Source: [Pseudomonas] carboxydohydrogena (lineage in GTDB: Bacteria; Pseudomonadota; Alphaproteobacteria; Rhizobiales; Xanthobacteraceae). From it: a stretch of 64,000 bases of DNA. The stretch covers positions 2,292,501 to 2,356,500 of the forward strand of contig NZ_CP113162.1 in assembly GCF_029030725.1 (NCBI RefSeq), read 5' to 3'. The translations under genes were made by a program, and so were the position numbers. Shown piece by piece: positions 35,941-44,763 of the stretch; within the stretch, counting starts at the first letter, position 1, and each line of letters starts with the position of its first letter. Below the pieces are notes generated by a model. That model saw only the letters and a program-made list of their open reading frames with translations. It ran no database searches and was not told the origin of the DNA.

Positions 35941-37009
35941 CGAGCACCTGACGGACAAGCTCGGCGGGGAAGCGGGCTTCCTGCGTCTTTGCAAGTGATG
36001 CCAGCGCATCCGTGAACCCCTGGTATTCAGGCGTTCCCGGCTGGAGCGTCGTCACGGTCATGCCGTGCTCTTCCATCTGGTGAAGCTCTTTTTCGTAGGC
36101 CGCGATCATCGCGATCGTTGTTTCACGGCTGGCCTTGTAACCGCTTTCCAGCACGATCTTCTGAAGATCGGGCGGCAGCGCATCCAGTGACTTCTTGTTC
36201 ATGACATAGCCGGTCATCAACAGACCGAACTGGCCATTGGTCGCCAACAGATATTTACCGACCTCGTATTCCTTGAGGCCGATGGCTCCTTCAAGGCCAC
36301 CGATTGCAGCCTGAACCGCACCGCGTTGAAGTGCGGGATAGACATCCGCCACTTCAATTGTCGACGGCGCCCCCTTCAACGACTGCACGATTTCCGCCGT
36401 TAGACGGTCGAACACGCGAACCGTCTTGCCCTTGAAATCAGCCGGCACCTTCAGCGGCATCTTCGAGACGACAACGACCGGGCCATTATAAAGAGCCGCG
36501 AGCAACCGCGTTCCGTGCTGGGCCATATCGTCGTCCAGCGCCTTGAACAAAGGCGTGCCAGGTCCGATGACCTTGTCGAAATTTTTCTCGGTCGGACGGA
36601 AGAAGACCGTGTTTAATGCTCCGGCTGTGGGGACGATGGATGCCCAACTCCCCATCGTGGTCAGAGAAATATCGACGACACCGGATTGAACGGCAGACGG
36701 TACGGCGCGCTCATTGACGAGTGAGCCCGCCGGGAATGTCTGCACGGAAATACGGCCGCCGCTGGCTTTTTCGACCTCGGTTTTGAAAGCCGCCGTGAAC
36801 TCGGAAACTTGTGGCGCTGTAGGAGCACCCCAACTCGACAGACGAAGCGTATGTGTTTCGTCCGCGTGAGCAGGTGTACCCAGAACCGCTAAGGTTATTG
36901 CAATTCCAATTCCCTTACCGAGCGATTGCAGCGACAAAAGGCTGCCGGGAAAGTTACCCGGACGGCGGCTCACAACGTCGGAAAGATGGCGTAGAACGAA
37001 TCGGCACAT
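35927..37009 (-). CDS. dctP: TRAP transporter periplasmic binding protein, DctP type
   Basis: About 360 residues. The ATG at 37009 has GGGAGGA seven bases upstream; an ATG two codons earlier overlaps that site. A signal peptide ends at TPAHADE, then TLRLSSWGAPTAPQVSEFTA begins the mature DctP fold. The family's carboxylate-binding Arg region is likely in GKTVRVFDRLTAEIVQSLKG. It captures the ligand for DctQM. It is divergent from the GntR gene, with a 95-base region carrying an inverted repeat between them. Confidence 0.88.
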   Translation of the reverse strand: MCRFVLRHLSDVVSRRPGNFPGSLLSLQSLGKGIGIAITLAVLGTPAHADETHTLRLSSWGAPTAPQVSEFTAAFKTEVEKASGGRISVQTFPAGSLVNERAVPSAVQSGVVDISLTTMGSWASIVPTAGALNTVFFRPTEKNFDKVIGPGTPLFKALDDDMAQHGTRLLAALYNGPVVVVSKMPLKVPADFKGKTVRVFDRLTAEIVQSLKGAPSTIEVADVYPALQRGAVQAAIGGLEGAIGLKEYEVGKYLLATNGQFGLLMTGYVMNKKSLDALPPDLQKIVLESGYKASRETTIAMIAAYEKELHQMEEHGMTVTTLQPGTPEYQGFTDALASLAKTQEARFPAELVRQVLDAQH

Positions 37010-37065
37010 CGGCATTCCTCCCAAGCAGGCCTCAGGACACGCCTTTGCAGCTTTATGGTCCTGAA

Positions 37066-37081
37066 GATGTTATACTACATC
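37066..37081. promoter_or_regulatory. Putative GntR operator
   Basis: GATGT-TATACT-ACATC, 5-base inverted arms, inside the AT-rich divergent region between dctP and the GntR gene. The position fits repression of both promoters by the GntR/HutC protein. Confidence 0.4.
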
Positions 37082-37103
37082 TTAGATACAATATGAGACA
37101 AAT

Positions 37104-37910
37104 ATGAAATCCAAGTCAAGCTCCGCCACCAGTGAAAGTTCGAATTTGCGCCGGGGCGATCCGCGCGCATTGCACGAGCAGCTCAGCGCCAGATTGCGCA
37201 CTGAATTCATTGCGATCTATCCGCCTGGCCAGCAGCTTCCGACTGAAGAAACGATCTGTCAGACCTATAATCTCAGCCGCGTCACAGTGAGGCGGGCCAT
37301 TCAAACCCTCGTCGATCAGGGCCTGCTCATTCGCCGCCAGGGCAAGGGGACATTCATCGCCGCGCCCCGCCCCCACATCACCTACGAGATCGACCGGCTC
37401 GGCCCATTCATGGATGCGTTCGCCTCATCGGGCGAGCAGGTCACAGCGCATCTTGTGGACTTTTATTGGGGCACCGGGAAGCAAGTGCCGGACTGCTTCG
37501 CGCCGGCTGAAAGCGTGCTTCTTTATGAGCGTCTTTATGAGACGGGTGGCAGTCCGCACGGCTTTCTTCAAATCGCTATTCCAGCGCATCTCGGCGAACG
37601 TATCAGCAAAAGCGATACGAAATGCCTCGGCGTTTATCAGATCCTGCGAGAACGTCTGAACGTCGAGCCATTTCGAGCTTCGTTCAACATCAGCAGTGCC
37701 TTGCCGGACCACATTCTCGCCGGGCGGCTCGGCGTTTCACCGACAACGCCCCTGCTCTCTCTTGAACGTATCTCCTACGATGCGAAGGGCGCCGCTATTG
37801 AGCGAACCATCCACTTCCTGCTCCCGGAGGTCTACAAGCTGAGCGTGAACGTGCAGGCGAGGTCTTCGCCTCGAAAGACAGAGTCCCCGCGCTCAAAGAA
37901 AAAGCCCTGA
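37104..37910 (+). CDS. GntR-family regulator, HutC/UTRA type
   Basis: 268 residues. The winged helix is at about residues 20-85 (LHEQLSARLRTEFIAIYPPG; QLPTEETICQTYNLSRVTVR; GLLIRRQGKGTFIA), followed by a UTRA ligand domain (about 105-250; LLYERLYETGGSPHGFLQIA, LLSLERISYDAKGAAIERTI). It is divergent from dctPQM-acnX and probably represses it until the transported substrate or its derivative binds. A basic Ser/Lys-rich tail ends the protein. Confidence 0.87.
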   Translation: MKSKSSSATSESSNLRRGDPRALHEQLSARLRTEFIAIYPPGQQLPTEETICQTYNLSRVTVRRAIQTLVDQGLLIRRQGKGTFIAAPRPHITYEIDRLGPFMDAFASSGEQVTAHLVDFYWGTGKQVPDCFAPAESVLLYERLYETGGSPHGFLQIAIPAHLGERISKSDTKCLGVYQILRERLNVEPFRASFNISSALPDHILAGRLGVSPTTPLLSLERISYDAKGAAIERTIHFLLPEVYKLSVNVQARSSPRKTESPRSKKKP

Positions 37911-38085
37911 AGAACGATGCGCGGCCAGCGCTTTCCAAGCTTGCTACGTATGAGAAAACACCGATGTTCAGATGGTCGAAGCTTCGGCGCTAGATTGTCG
38001 GTGATAGCAGGTGTTCAGAATGAAGCGGGTGAAAGCGTTCAGAATGCCGATGTCAAAATCGGCCAATAAGCTGAAATAAACCAAA

Positions 38086-38160
38086 TGGCTGGGGCGGGAG
38101 GGATCGAACCTCCGAATGGGGGAATCAAAATCCCCTGCCTTACCGCTTGGCTACGCCCCA
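38086..38160 (-). tRNA. tRNA-Gln (anticodon UUG)
   Basis: 75 bases read on the minus strand from TGGGGCG to an encoded CCA. The acceptor arms TGGGGCG/CGCCCCA pair fully, the anticodon arm is GGGGA-TTTTGAT-TCCCC with anticodon TTG, and the T arm is GGAGG-TTCGATC-CCTCC. Its 3' end points toward the putative island, and a direct repeat of that end sits at 23834. The 175 bases between it and the GntR gene and the 338 bases to the exporter gene hold no other gene I can support. Confidence 0.97.
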
Positions 38161-38498
38161 ACAGACCCGGCAGAGCGCTGTCTATAGGCAGTGCGCCGCG
38201 GTTTCAACCGGCAAAGCGGGTTTTGCGCCCGAAATTGTATTGAAATATCAGGGAAATGAGCGGGTTAATCGTTCCCGCGACACTAGCCCGGCGGAACGAT
38301 TCAGCGCCTCTTGAGGCAACATCGGGCCAACATCCGGCACGGCACTCAATGTCCACGCCGGTCTCCGTCCAAAGGACGTCACTCGCTATCCACACCGTGA
38401 TAGACGGTGACGCTCGATTCTGATGCATTGCGAAATGCACAATCGTGGGCGGTTCGCACAAGCACATATACTTGCCCGGCACCTCATCAGGAGACGAC

Positions 38499-39353
38499 AT
38501 GCCCCAGCTTCCCGTCGCTGAAATCATCGAACTCGCCATTGCTTTGATGGCGGTGGGCGCGCTGGCTGGATTTCTGGCGGGATTGTTCGGCGTCGGCGGC
38601 GGCGCCATCCTCGTGCCGGTGCTCTACGAGCTGTTCCGAATCATGGACGTGCCGCTTGAAACCCGGATGCCGCTTTGCGTAGGCACCTCGCTGGCGATCA
38701 TGATCCCGACAGCCGTCCGCTCCTATATGACGCATCGCAAGCATAGCAGTGTGGATATGGATATCCTGCGCAGATGGACGGTGCCGATTTTGGCGGGCGT
38801 GATCGCCGGATCGTTCATCGCCCGCTACGCGCCCGAGCAGGTCTTCAAATATGTCTTCGTCGCCGTGGCATGGTCTGCCTCGGCGCGCCTGATCCTCGGC
38901 AAAGAAAACTGGAAACTTGGCGATACGTTCCCCACCGGACCGTTCATGAAAATTTACGGGCTCGGCATCGGCCTCCTCTCCACCTTGATGGGCATCGGCG
39001 GCGGCCTGTTTTCGAATTTGCTGATGACCATGTATGGAAAAACGATCCACCAATCGGTCGCGACCTCATCGGGCATCGCCGTCCTGATCTCGATTCCCGG
39101 CACGATCGGATACATCTATGCGGGCTGGCCCGCGGCCGCGAAATTCCCGGACAGCACCATCCTGCAATTTCCGCTCGCGATCGGATACATCTCGCTGCTC
39201 GGTGCCATCATGGTGATGCCCACGAGCCTTCTGACCGCGCCTTTCGGCGCGAAAGCCGCGCATGCAATGTCCAAACGCGCGCTGGAGATCGCATTCGGCG
39301 TTTATCTCTTCATCATGGGCTCGCGCTTCGCGATCGCGCTCATTTACAAATAA
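38499..39353 (+). CDS. TauE/SafE-family anion exporter (probable sulfite exporter)
   Basis: 284 residues from the ATG at 38499, with CAGGAGA upstream. About eight membrane segments with the family repeats GFLAGLFGVGGGAILVPVLY (residues about 24-43) and LGIGLLSTLMGIGGGLFSNL (about 155). TauE/SafE members export sulfite, sulfoacetate or other organosulfur anions; sulfite released by Xsc would be toxic, which makes this a sensible neighbour, though it is 30 kb from xsc. It is the first gene beyond the tRNA, in the chromosomal backbone. Confidence 0.82.
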   Translation: MPQLPVAEIIELAIALMAVGALAGFLAGLFGVGGGAILVPVLYELFRIMDVPLETRMPLCVGTSLAIMIPTAVRSYMTHRKHSSVDMDILRRWTVPILAGVIAGSFIARYAPEQVFKYVFVAVAWSASARLILGKENWKLGDTFPTGPFMKIYGLGIGLLSTLMGIGGGLFSNLLMTMYGKTIHQSVATSSGIAVLISIPGTIGYIYAGWPAAAKFPDSTILQFPLAIGYISLLGAIMVMPTSLLTAPFGAKAAHAMSKRALEIAFGVYLFIMGSRFAIALIYK

Positions 39354-39386
39354 GCCTACAGCGAACAGCTTTACCGATCCGCGCTA

Positions 39387-41609
39387 TCAGGCCGAGCGCA
39401 GCGCGGCCTTGACCTTTTCGGGCTTGAACGGCACCGAGCGCACGCGCGCGCCGGTCGCGTCGAAAATCGCGTTGGAGATCGCCGACGAAACCAGAGCGGC
39501 CGTCGGCTCGCCCGCGCCCCACGGTTTTTCCGCCGGCCTGTCGATCAGTTCGATCACCAGTTCCGGCAGTTCGGAGAACCGCAGGATCGGGTAGCTCGCC
39601 CAGTCGAGGCTCGTGATCATGCCGCGGTCGAACATGATTTCTTCCTTCAGCGTGCGGCTGACGGTCTGGATGACATTGCCTTCGATCTGCGCGCGAACGC
39701 CGTTCGGATTGATGATCTGGCCGCAGTCGTGAACCACATAGACCTTCTTGACGCGGACATCGCCGGAAGTGCGATCCACTTCGACATCGGCCACCAGACC
39801 GACATAGGTCCGCACCAGTTCGTATTTGACGTAACTCACGCCACGCCCCTGCACCACGTCGCCCTTGATATCCTTGCGTGGCGATGGGCGGTTCTCCCAC
39901 TTTGCAACTTGCGCCAGCCTGTCGAGCACTTCGAGGCCGCGCTTGTCGGCGGGATCGGTGTACTTGATGCGAAGCTCCAGCGGGTCCGCATTGAGCGCAG
40001 CGGCGACCTCGTCGAAGAAGCTCTCATTGGCGAAGGTGTTCTGCATCCGCCCCGGCGTCCGGATCCATGACGGGCGGAACGGCGTCGTCTCGAGGCGATG
40101 GCAGACGGTCTTGATGTTCGGAAACTTGTAGCCGATCGCGGAGTCGTTGACGATTCCACCCGGCGCCAGCTTGCCCACGACTGGACGATCGCTCAACGTC
40201 GCGGCGACGAGATCGACCATACCGGCCGCGCCCTGCGGGATGAAGAACTCGCTTTCCCAGGCGGTGACGTTGCCGGACGCATCGATATTCGCCCGCAGAT
40301 CGATCAGGGTCGGCGGCCCCTTCGGGTCCCAGCCATGTTCGTCGGCACGCGACCACTGCACACGGACGGGCTTGTCCATGATCTTCGCGAGCAATGTGGC
40401 ATCGGCCGCAGCGTCTTCATGCCCGTTCCGGCCGTAGCAACCCGCACCATCGACATAGATGCAGCGTACGTCCTCGTCCGGCATCTTCATCATCATGGCC
40501 AACTGCTTGCGCAGATTGTGAGTCGCCTGTGAAGCGGACCAGCAAGTCAGCTTGCCGTCCCTGAATTCGGCAATCGCACAGGACGGCCCGATCGAGCCAT
40601 GGGTGTGGATGGCGAAGTCATAGGACGCCTTGACGATCTTGCCACCGGCAGCCATCGCGGCGGCGCTGTCGCCGATATTGCTGGTGACGTCATCCTTCAC
40701 GATCCTGGTCGAACGGACATGCTCCCAGAGTTTTGCCTGATCCGGCAGAGTCTCCGATGTCGACCATGACGCCTTGATCTCGCGCGCGGCGCGCACCGCC
40801 GCCCATTCCGTTTCCGTCACCACGGCGAGGAAATTCCCGTCGCGAATGACTTTGACGATACCCGGAATATCCTTGACCGAACTTTCATCGACGCTTTGCA
40901 GCGTCGCGCCGATGCTCGGCGGACGCACCACGCTTCCATGCAACATTCCCGGCACCCGGAAATCCTGCATGTAGGTGAACTTGCCGGTGAGCTTCTCCGG
41001 AATATCGCGACGCGCGATCGGCTTGCCGACGATCTTGTAGTCGGCGGGATTCTTCGCGGGCGCCGCCGGATCGACCTTCAACATGAAGGTCTTGCCGCCG
41101 ATCAGTTCGGCGTAGGCAACCTTTCCACCCCCGGATTTCGCTGTGATCACGCCATCGGCAACGGTGAGATCGTCCTTGGCGACGCCGAGCCGTTGCGCGG
41201 CCTGATCCAGCAGCGCGCTTCGCGCCGTCGCGGCAGCCTGCCTGATCTGCATGCCGCCCCCCTGAATCGACAGGCTGCCATAGGTCGGACCCTGGTCCGG
41301 CGTCAGCGCCGTGTCGCCTTCGATGGTCGTGACGTTCGCCAGAGGCACATCGAGTTCTTCGGCGACGATCTGCTGGATACCGATCCGGATGCCGGTGCCG
41401 AGATCGACCTTGCCCGAGTAAACCGTCACCATGCCCTTGTCGTCGATGGCGAGAAACGTATCGACCTGATCCAGCGTCACCGGCTTGCCGATGGCGGCTT
41501 CGCCCACAAACGCCATGGCTTCGGAGGGAGGCGTCAGCGAGAAGGCCACGACCAGCGCACCGGTCCCCTTCAGAACATCGCGGCGGGACGGCTTGAGATG
41601 CAGATTCAT
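39387..41609 (-). CDS. Molybdopterin-binding subunit of a periplasmic xanthine-oxidase-family hydroxylase, IorB-like
   Basis: 740 residues from the ATG at 41609. A twin-arginine signal (SRRDVLKGTGALVVAFSL) shows export in folded form. The body has the duplicated hammerhead/Mo-pterin layout of isoquinoline 1-oxidoreductase-type beta subunits (VDLGTGIRIGIQQIVAEEL; SLSIQGGGMQIRQAAATARS; GAGCYGRNGHEDAAADATLL; RTPGRMQNTFANESFFDEVA). These enzymes hydroxylate aldehydes or N-heterocycles and pass electrons through the Fe-S subunit to a cytochrome. Both partners follow on the same strand upstream. The substrate is not evident. It makes this organism need molybdenum, relevant to the Mo-box genes at 25-31 kb. 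Confidence 0.88.
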   Translation of the reverse strand: MNLHLKPSRRDVLKGTGALVVAFSLTPPSEAMAFVGEAAIGKPVTLDQVDTFLAIDDKGMVTVYSGKVDLGTGIRIGIQQIVAEELDVPLANVTTIEGDTALTPDQGPTYGSLSIQGGGMQIRQAAATARSALLDQAAQRLGVAKDDLTVADGVITAKSGGGKVAYAELIGGKTFMLKVDPAAPAKNPADYKIVGKPIARRDIPEKLTGKFTYMQDFRVPGMLHGSVVRPPSIGATLQSVDESSVKDIPGIVKVIRDGNFLAVVTETEWAAVRAAREIKASWSTSETLPDQAKLWEHVRSTRIVKDDVTSNIGDSAAAMAAGGKIVKASYDFAIHTHGSIGPSCAIAEFRDGKLTCWSASQATHNLRKQLAMMMKMPDEDVRCIYVDGAGCYGRNGHEDAAADATLLAKIMDKPVRVQWSRADEHGWDPKGPPTLIDLRANIDASGNVTAWESEFFIPQGAAGMVDLVAATLSDRPVVGKLAPGGIVNDSAIGYKFPNIKTVCHRLETTPFRPSWIRTPGRMQNTFANESFFDEVAAALNADPLELRIKYTDPADKRGLEVLDRLAQVAKWENRPSPRKDIKGDVVQGRGVSYVKYELVRTYVGLVADVEVDRTSGDVRVKKVYVVHDCGQIINPNGVRAQIEGNVIQTVSRTLKEEIMFDRGMITSLDWASYPILRFSELPELVIELIDRPAEKPWGAGEPTAALVSSAISNAIFDATGARVRSVPFKPEKVKAALRSA

Positions 41610-41619
41610 GACAGCCTCC

Positions 41620-42078
41620 TCAAGCAACGGCCGCGCGCTTGATCGCGCGCATGATGGCGGCATGAGTGCCGCAGCGGCAGAGGTTCGGCTCCATGTGGCG
41701 CTTGATGTCCTCATCCGTCGGACTTGGCGTCTTGTTGAGGAGCGCCTGCGCCTGCATCACCATGCCGGAGATGCAGTAGCCGCACTGCGCCGCCTCCTCA
41801 TCAATAAATGCCTGCTGAAGCTTGTTCGGCTTGCCGCCTTCCATCAGACCCTCAAGCGTGGTGACCTTGCGATCCCCGACGGCCGTGACCGGCATCACGC
41901 AGGAGAACGTCGCGTGCCCGTCGATGTGAACCATGCAGGCGCCGCACTGCCCGAGGCCGCAACCGAAGCGCGGGCCATGCAGCCCGAGATTATCGCGCAA
42001 AACATAAAGCAGCGGCGTCGAGGGATCGGCAACATCGATCTCCTGCGGCTTGCCATTGACGTGCAGCGAAACCTTCAT
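41620..42078 (-). CDS. [2Fe-2S] subunit of the molybdenum hydroxylase, IorA-like
   Basis: 152 residues from the ATG at 42078, overlapping the cytochrome stop (ATGA). The first plant-type cluster motif is CGLGQCGACMVH with an upstream GPRFG; the second cluster is bound by CGYC and CRCG (QCGYCISGMVM; NLCRCGTHAAI). It carries electrons from the molybdenum site in the beta subunit. Order cytochrome, IorA, IorB on one strand is typical of the periplasmic three-part enzymes. Confidence 0.92.
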   Translation of the reverse strand: MKVSLHVNGKPQEIDVADPSTPLLYVLRDNLGLHGPRFGCGLGQCGACMVHIDGHATFSCVMPVTAVGDRKVTTLEGLMEGGKPNKLQQAFIDEEAAQCGYCISGMVMQAQALLNKTPSPTDEDIKRHMEPNLCRCGTHAAIMRAIKRAAVA

Positions 42079-43352
42079 GGCTGGGCTCCTTCCTGCCGGG
42101 CTTTGGCGATCTGTGAGTTCACATCGGTCCATTGCGGCCGGTCGGTGTAGCGCGCGCGGACATATTGAACGACCGACGCAATCTGTTTGTCTGTCAGAAT
42201 GCCTTCGAACGCCGGCATGTAAGGCCCGCCGCCCGTGCGATAGGCCTCGATACCGTGCATGACCACGCGAACGGCATTGGCCGATTGCGGCTGCTGAACG
42301 GCTGTGCTGTAGGCGAGCGAGATCGCCTGCGATGGCCCGACATCGAGCCGGTCATTGTGGCACTTGGCGCAGGCACCGTTGTAGATCGCCACCACCTCGG
42401 CCGGCTGGTCCGTCAGAATCTTGCCGCCAGCCGGGATTGCAGGCTTGGCGCCTTCCGCACCCGGTGAAAGGCTGGCGATGTAGGTCGCAATCGCGTGGAC
42501 ATCACCCTGCGACGCGCGGCCGAGGTTTTTCGCGACATCGGCCATCGGTCCGGCGGCCGCGCCATGCAGCCTATGCCAGCCGGTGGAGAGATATTCGGCC
42601 AACTGATCGACGGTCCATTTGTGTGCCGTGACGAGCGAGGCGTTCAAGGGCGGCGCATTCCACCCTTCCGCCGCGCCACCGGCATAGGCGCTGCCGCGCT
42701 TCTCGCCACCGAGCGCGTTGCGCGGCGTGTGGCAGGAGCCGCAATGGCCAAGACCCTCAACCAGATAGCGTCCGCGATTCCATTCGGCGCTCTTGCCGGC
42801 ATCAGGCTCCAGCCCATCGCGGCGCAGGAATAGAAGTTTCCAACCCGCGACGATGGGACGGAAGCTGAACGGGAAAGCGAGTTCGTTGGCCGGCACGGCG
42901 TTGCGCACCGCGGGCTTGCTCATCAAGAACGCATAAATCGCGTGGATGTCCGCATCCGTCGCATGCGTGAAATGATCGTAGGGAAATGCCGGATAGAGCT
43001 GCCGCCCTTCACGATCCACGCCGTCGCGCATGGCGCGCCTGAACGCCTCCTCCGGCCACGAACCGATGCCGGTCTCGCCATCTGGCGTCAGGTTGCTGGC
43101 GTAGATCGTGCCGAAAGGAGTGGGAATGGGCCGGCCGCCCGCATAGGCGGCACCGTTTGCGGATGTATGGCAATCGGCGCAATTGCCGATCGACGCAAGC
43201 TCTGCGCCGTGATCGATCGCCTTCCGATCTATTTGGGCTTTTGCACTGGTAGCCGCCGGCGCGATGGCGGGACGCCACATCAGTGCGTAGCCGCCCAGAA
43301 CAGCCAGAATTCCGACAGCCACCGCTGTCAGAAGAACACGACGTAGCGTCAT
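42075..43352 (-). CDS. Triheme membrane-anchored cytochrome c, alcohol/aldehyde-dehydrogenase type
   Basis: 425 residues with an N-terminal membrane anchor (RVLLTAVAVGILAVLGGYAL) and three haem motifs: CADCH (about residue 57), CGSCH (about 205) and CAKCH (about 333). It is like the cytochrome subunits of acetic-acid-bacteria dehydrogenases and serves as the electron outlet from IorAB to ubiquinone or a terminal oxidase. It is the first gene of the three-gene operon; a strong palindrome lies 48 bases upstream. Confidence 0.9.
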   Translation of the reverse strand: MTLRRVLLTAVAVGILAVLGGYALMWRPAIAPAATSAKAQIDRKAIDHGAELASIGNCADCHTSANGAAYAGGRPIPTPFGTIYASNLTPDGETGIGSWPEEAFRRAMRDGVDREGRQLYPAFPYDHFTHATDADIHAIYAFLMSKPAVRNAVPANELAFPFSFRPIVAGWKLLFLRRDGLEPDAGKSAEWNRGRYLVEGLGHCGSCHTPRNALGGEKRGSAYAGGAAEGWNAPPLNASLVTAHKWTVDQLAEYLSTGWHRLHGAAAGPMADVAKNLGRASQGDVHAIATYIASLSPGAEGAKPAIPAGGKILTDQPAEVVAIYNGACAKCHNDRLDVGPSQAISLAYSTAVQQPQSANAVRVVMHGIEAYRTGGGPYMPAFEGILTDKQIASVVQYVRARYTDRPQWTDVNSQIAKARQEGAQP

Positions 43353-43399
43353 CAGTCTCTACCCCACGGCATATCCAGGAAGTAGTCGGATGAAACCTA

Positions 43400-43418
43400 C
43401 ATGAGTTCTAAACTCATG
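43400..43418. promoter_or_regulatory. Operator-like palindrome upstream of the cytochrome-iorAB operon
   Basis: CATGAGTT-CTA-AACTCATG, perfect 8-base arms with a 3-base centre. Its place 48 bases before the first gene suits a repressor or activator site. No regulator gene is adjacent. Confidence 0.5.
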
Positions 43419-43460
43419 GCTATGACGCAACGTACAAGTTTTTGTGCTGCCCACGATTCA

Positions 43461-43606
43461 GGGCCGCCAACGGGTAGGCTCTCACCCGCGACGGCCCGCA
43501 TTTTATCAAAAATCGAAATGCACGACGCCGCTTTCATTCGGCGGCGATCCGTGAAGGGATCATTTCGCGCATGCGGGAGGGCCCGGACGAACCGGGCCCT
43601 CTTTAT
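43461..43606. other. Run of hairpins ending in a terminator-like stem
   Basis: In order: GGGCCG/CGGCCC enclosing CGGGT/ACCCG (43461-43497), GCATTT/AAATGC (43498-43521), CGCCGC/GCGGCG (43526-43546), and GAGGGCCCGG/CCGGGCCCTC with loop ACGAA (43577-43601) followed by TTTAT on the plus strand. The last stem is probably the terminator of the DUF1236 gene. The others are either a leader of the cytochrome operon (minus strand) or a short plus-strand RNA; I cannot decide. Confidence 0.4.
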
Positions 43607-43611
43607 GCATG

Positions 43612-44322
43612 TCAGGCCAGAATGTAGATGATCTCATGGGTTTCAGGCGCCACGATCACGTAACGGCCGCCCACCAGAATGAACTCGTAGCCTTGCCATT
43701 CCGGATAGATCGCAATCACGCTCGCCGGGACGGGATAGAAGTGCACCGATGCCGGGACACGCGCTCCGACGGAGACGTTGAAGTTCACGTTGGTCACCGC
43801 CGTCACCTTCTCCTGCTTGATGGCGGAGGTGATCTGGGTGCGCTTCTCGACAGGCGGCGCAGCCTTTGCGGCCGTGGCTGCGTTGCCGGTGGTCTTGCCC
43901 TCCGCGCCGGACTTCGATTCCGAAGCAGAGTTTCTGTTCATCCGCTCACGCTCGCTGTTCGCGGTGTTGTCGTTCCTGGCCGCACCCTTGCCGTCGGTTG
44001 CCGTATGTGCGTTCGGAGATTTGCCAGCCTTGTTCTCCTGCGCGGATTTCGGGTGGCCCTTCGGCGTGCTTTCCTCCTGCGCTCTCATGCCGCCCTTCGC
44101 TCCGTGAGATTCAATGCCCCCGGAGCCGCCAGCATCCGCACCGCCGCGCACAGCCGCGCCGCCTCTTTCCATGGAGGCACCGCCAGATGCGCCACCGCTT
44201 GCGCCTGATGAAGCGCCTGCGGCACCGCCGCTGCTACCCGCATTCGGATTCTGCGCACTCGCCCCTCCGCCAGCCATCAACACTGCAATGGCGGCCGCCG
44301 ACATCAGCAATTTCGTTTTCAT
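43612..44322 (-). CDS. DUF1236-containing secreted protein
   Basis: 236 residues from the ATG at 44322 (MKTKLLMSAAAIAVLMAGGG), a signal peptide ending at GASAQ. A long Gly/Ala/Ser/Asn-rich, low-complexity stretch fills residues 20-150. The C-terminal domain (VPASVHFYPVPASVIAIYPE; WQGYEFILVGGRYVIV) is DUF1236, frequent in Bradyrhizobiaceae. Function is unknown. The gene stands alone, flanked by the hairpin region and a 440-base gap. Confidence 0.8.
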   Translation of the reverse strand: MKTKLLMSAAAIAVLMAGGGASAQNPNAGSSGGAAGASSGASGGASGGASMERGGAAVRGGADAGGSGGIESHGAKGGMRAQEESTPKGHPKSAQENKAGKSPNAHTATDGKGAARNDNTANSERERMNRNSASESKSGAEGKTTGNAATAAKAAPPVEKRTQITSAIKQEKVTAVTNVNFNVSVGARVPASVHFYPVPASVIAIYPEWQGYEFILVGGRYVIVAPETHEIIYILA

Positions 44323-44763
44323 GATTCGTGACTCCATGTGTTGGCAGCCGTGAAAAACAGGCCGCACGCAGACGTCAGCGATGACGAAGACAAAGCTCCG
44401 CCCCGCATCGCCCGAGTTAAAATGATTTAGCTTCCCGCAACCCTGTCCCGGACTTGCGGCATGAGTGCCCTCATGCGGGGAAACAAGCGGAGGAATTCGC
44501 GCACGTTCCGGATTGAAGAAAAAAAGTCACCGCACCTGCGATTACTGTCCAGGCTCGCACGCGCCGGACAGGCATTTTATTCTTCTCAACAAAAGGCAGG
44601 ATTTTGCGGGTAAAGGCGTCGTAGGACGATCTTTCACAGGCCATCGGAATAATAGGTGATTTTCCTATTTTCCAAGGGCGTCATACAATTTCATTTTTAA
44701 TTTCATGGACTTATAGACCTAACAGTATTGCATGCATAAAAAGATATTCTCCTCATAGTAATA
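44323..44763. other. 441-base intergenic region, promoters only
   Basis: No convincing gene. The right part is AT-rich (TTTCATTTTTAATTTCATG and TGCATGCATAAAAAG, about 44690-44745) and probably holds the promoter of the YeeE-type gene; the left part should hold the DUF1236 promoter. A GCATGAG/CTCATGC inverted repeat lies near 44458-44477. Confidence 0.5.

Noticed and set aside
36853-37107. Plus-strand frame spanning the dctP start
   Set aside because: Antisense to the DctP signal peptide and running into the divergent promoter region; no ribosome site or motif.
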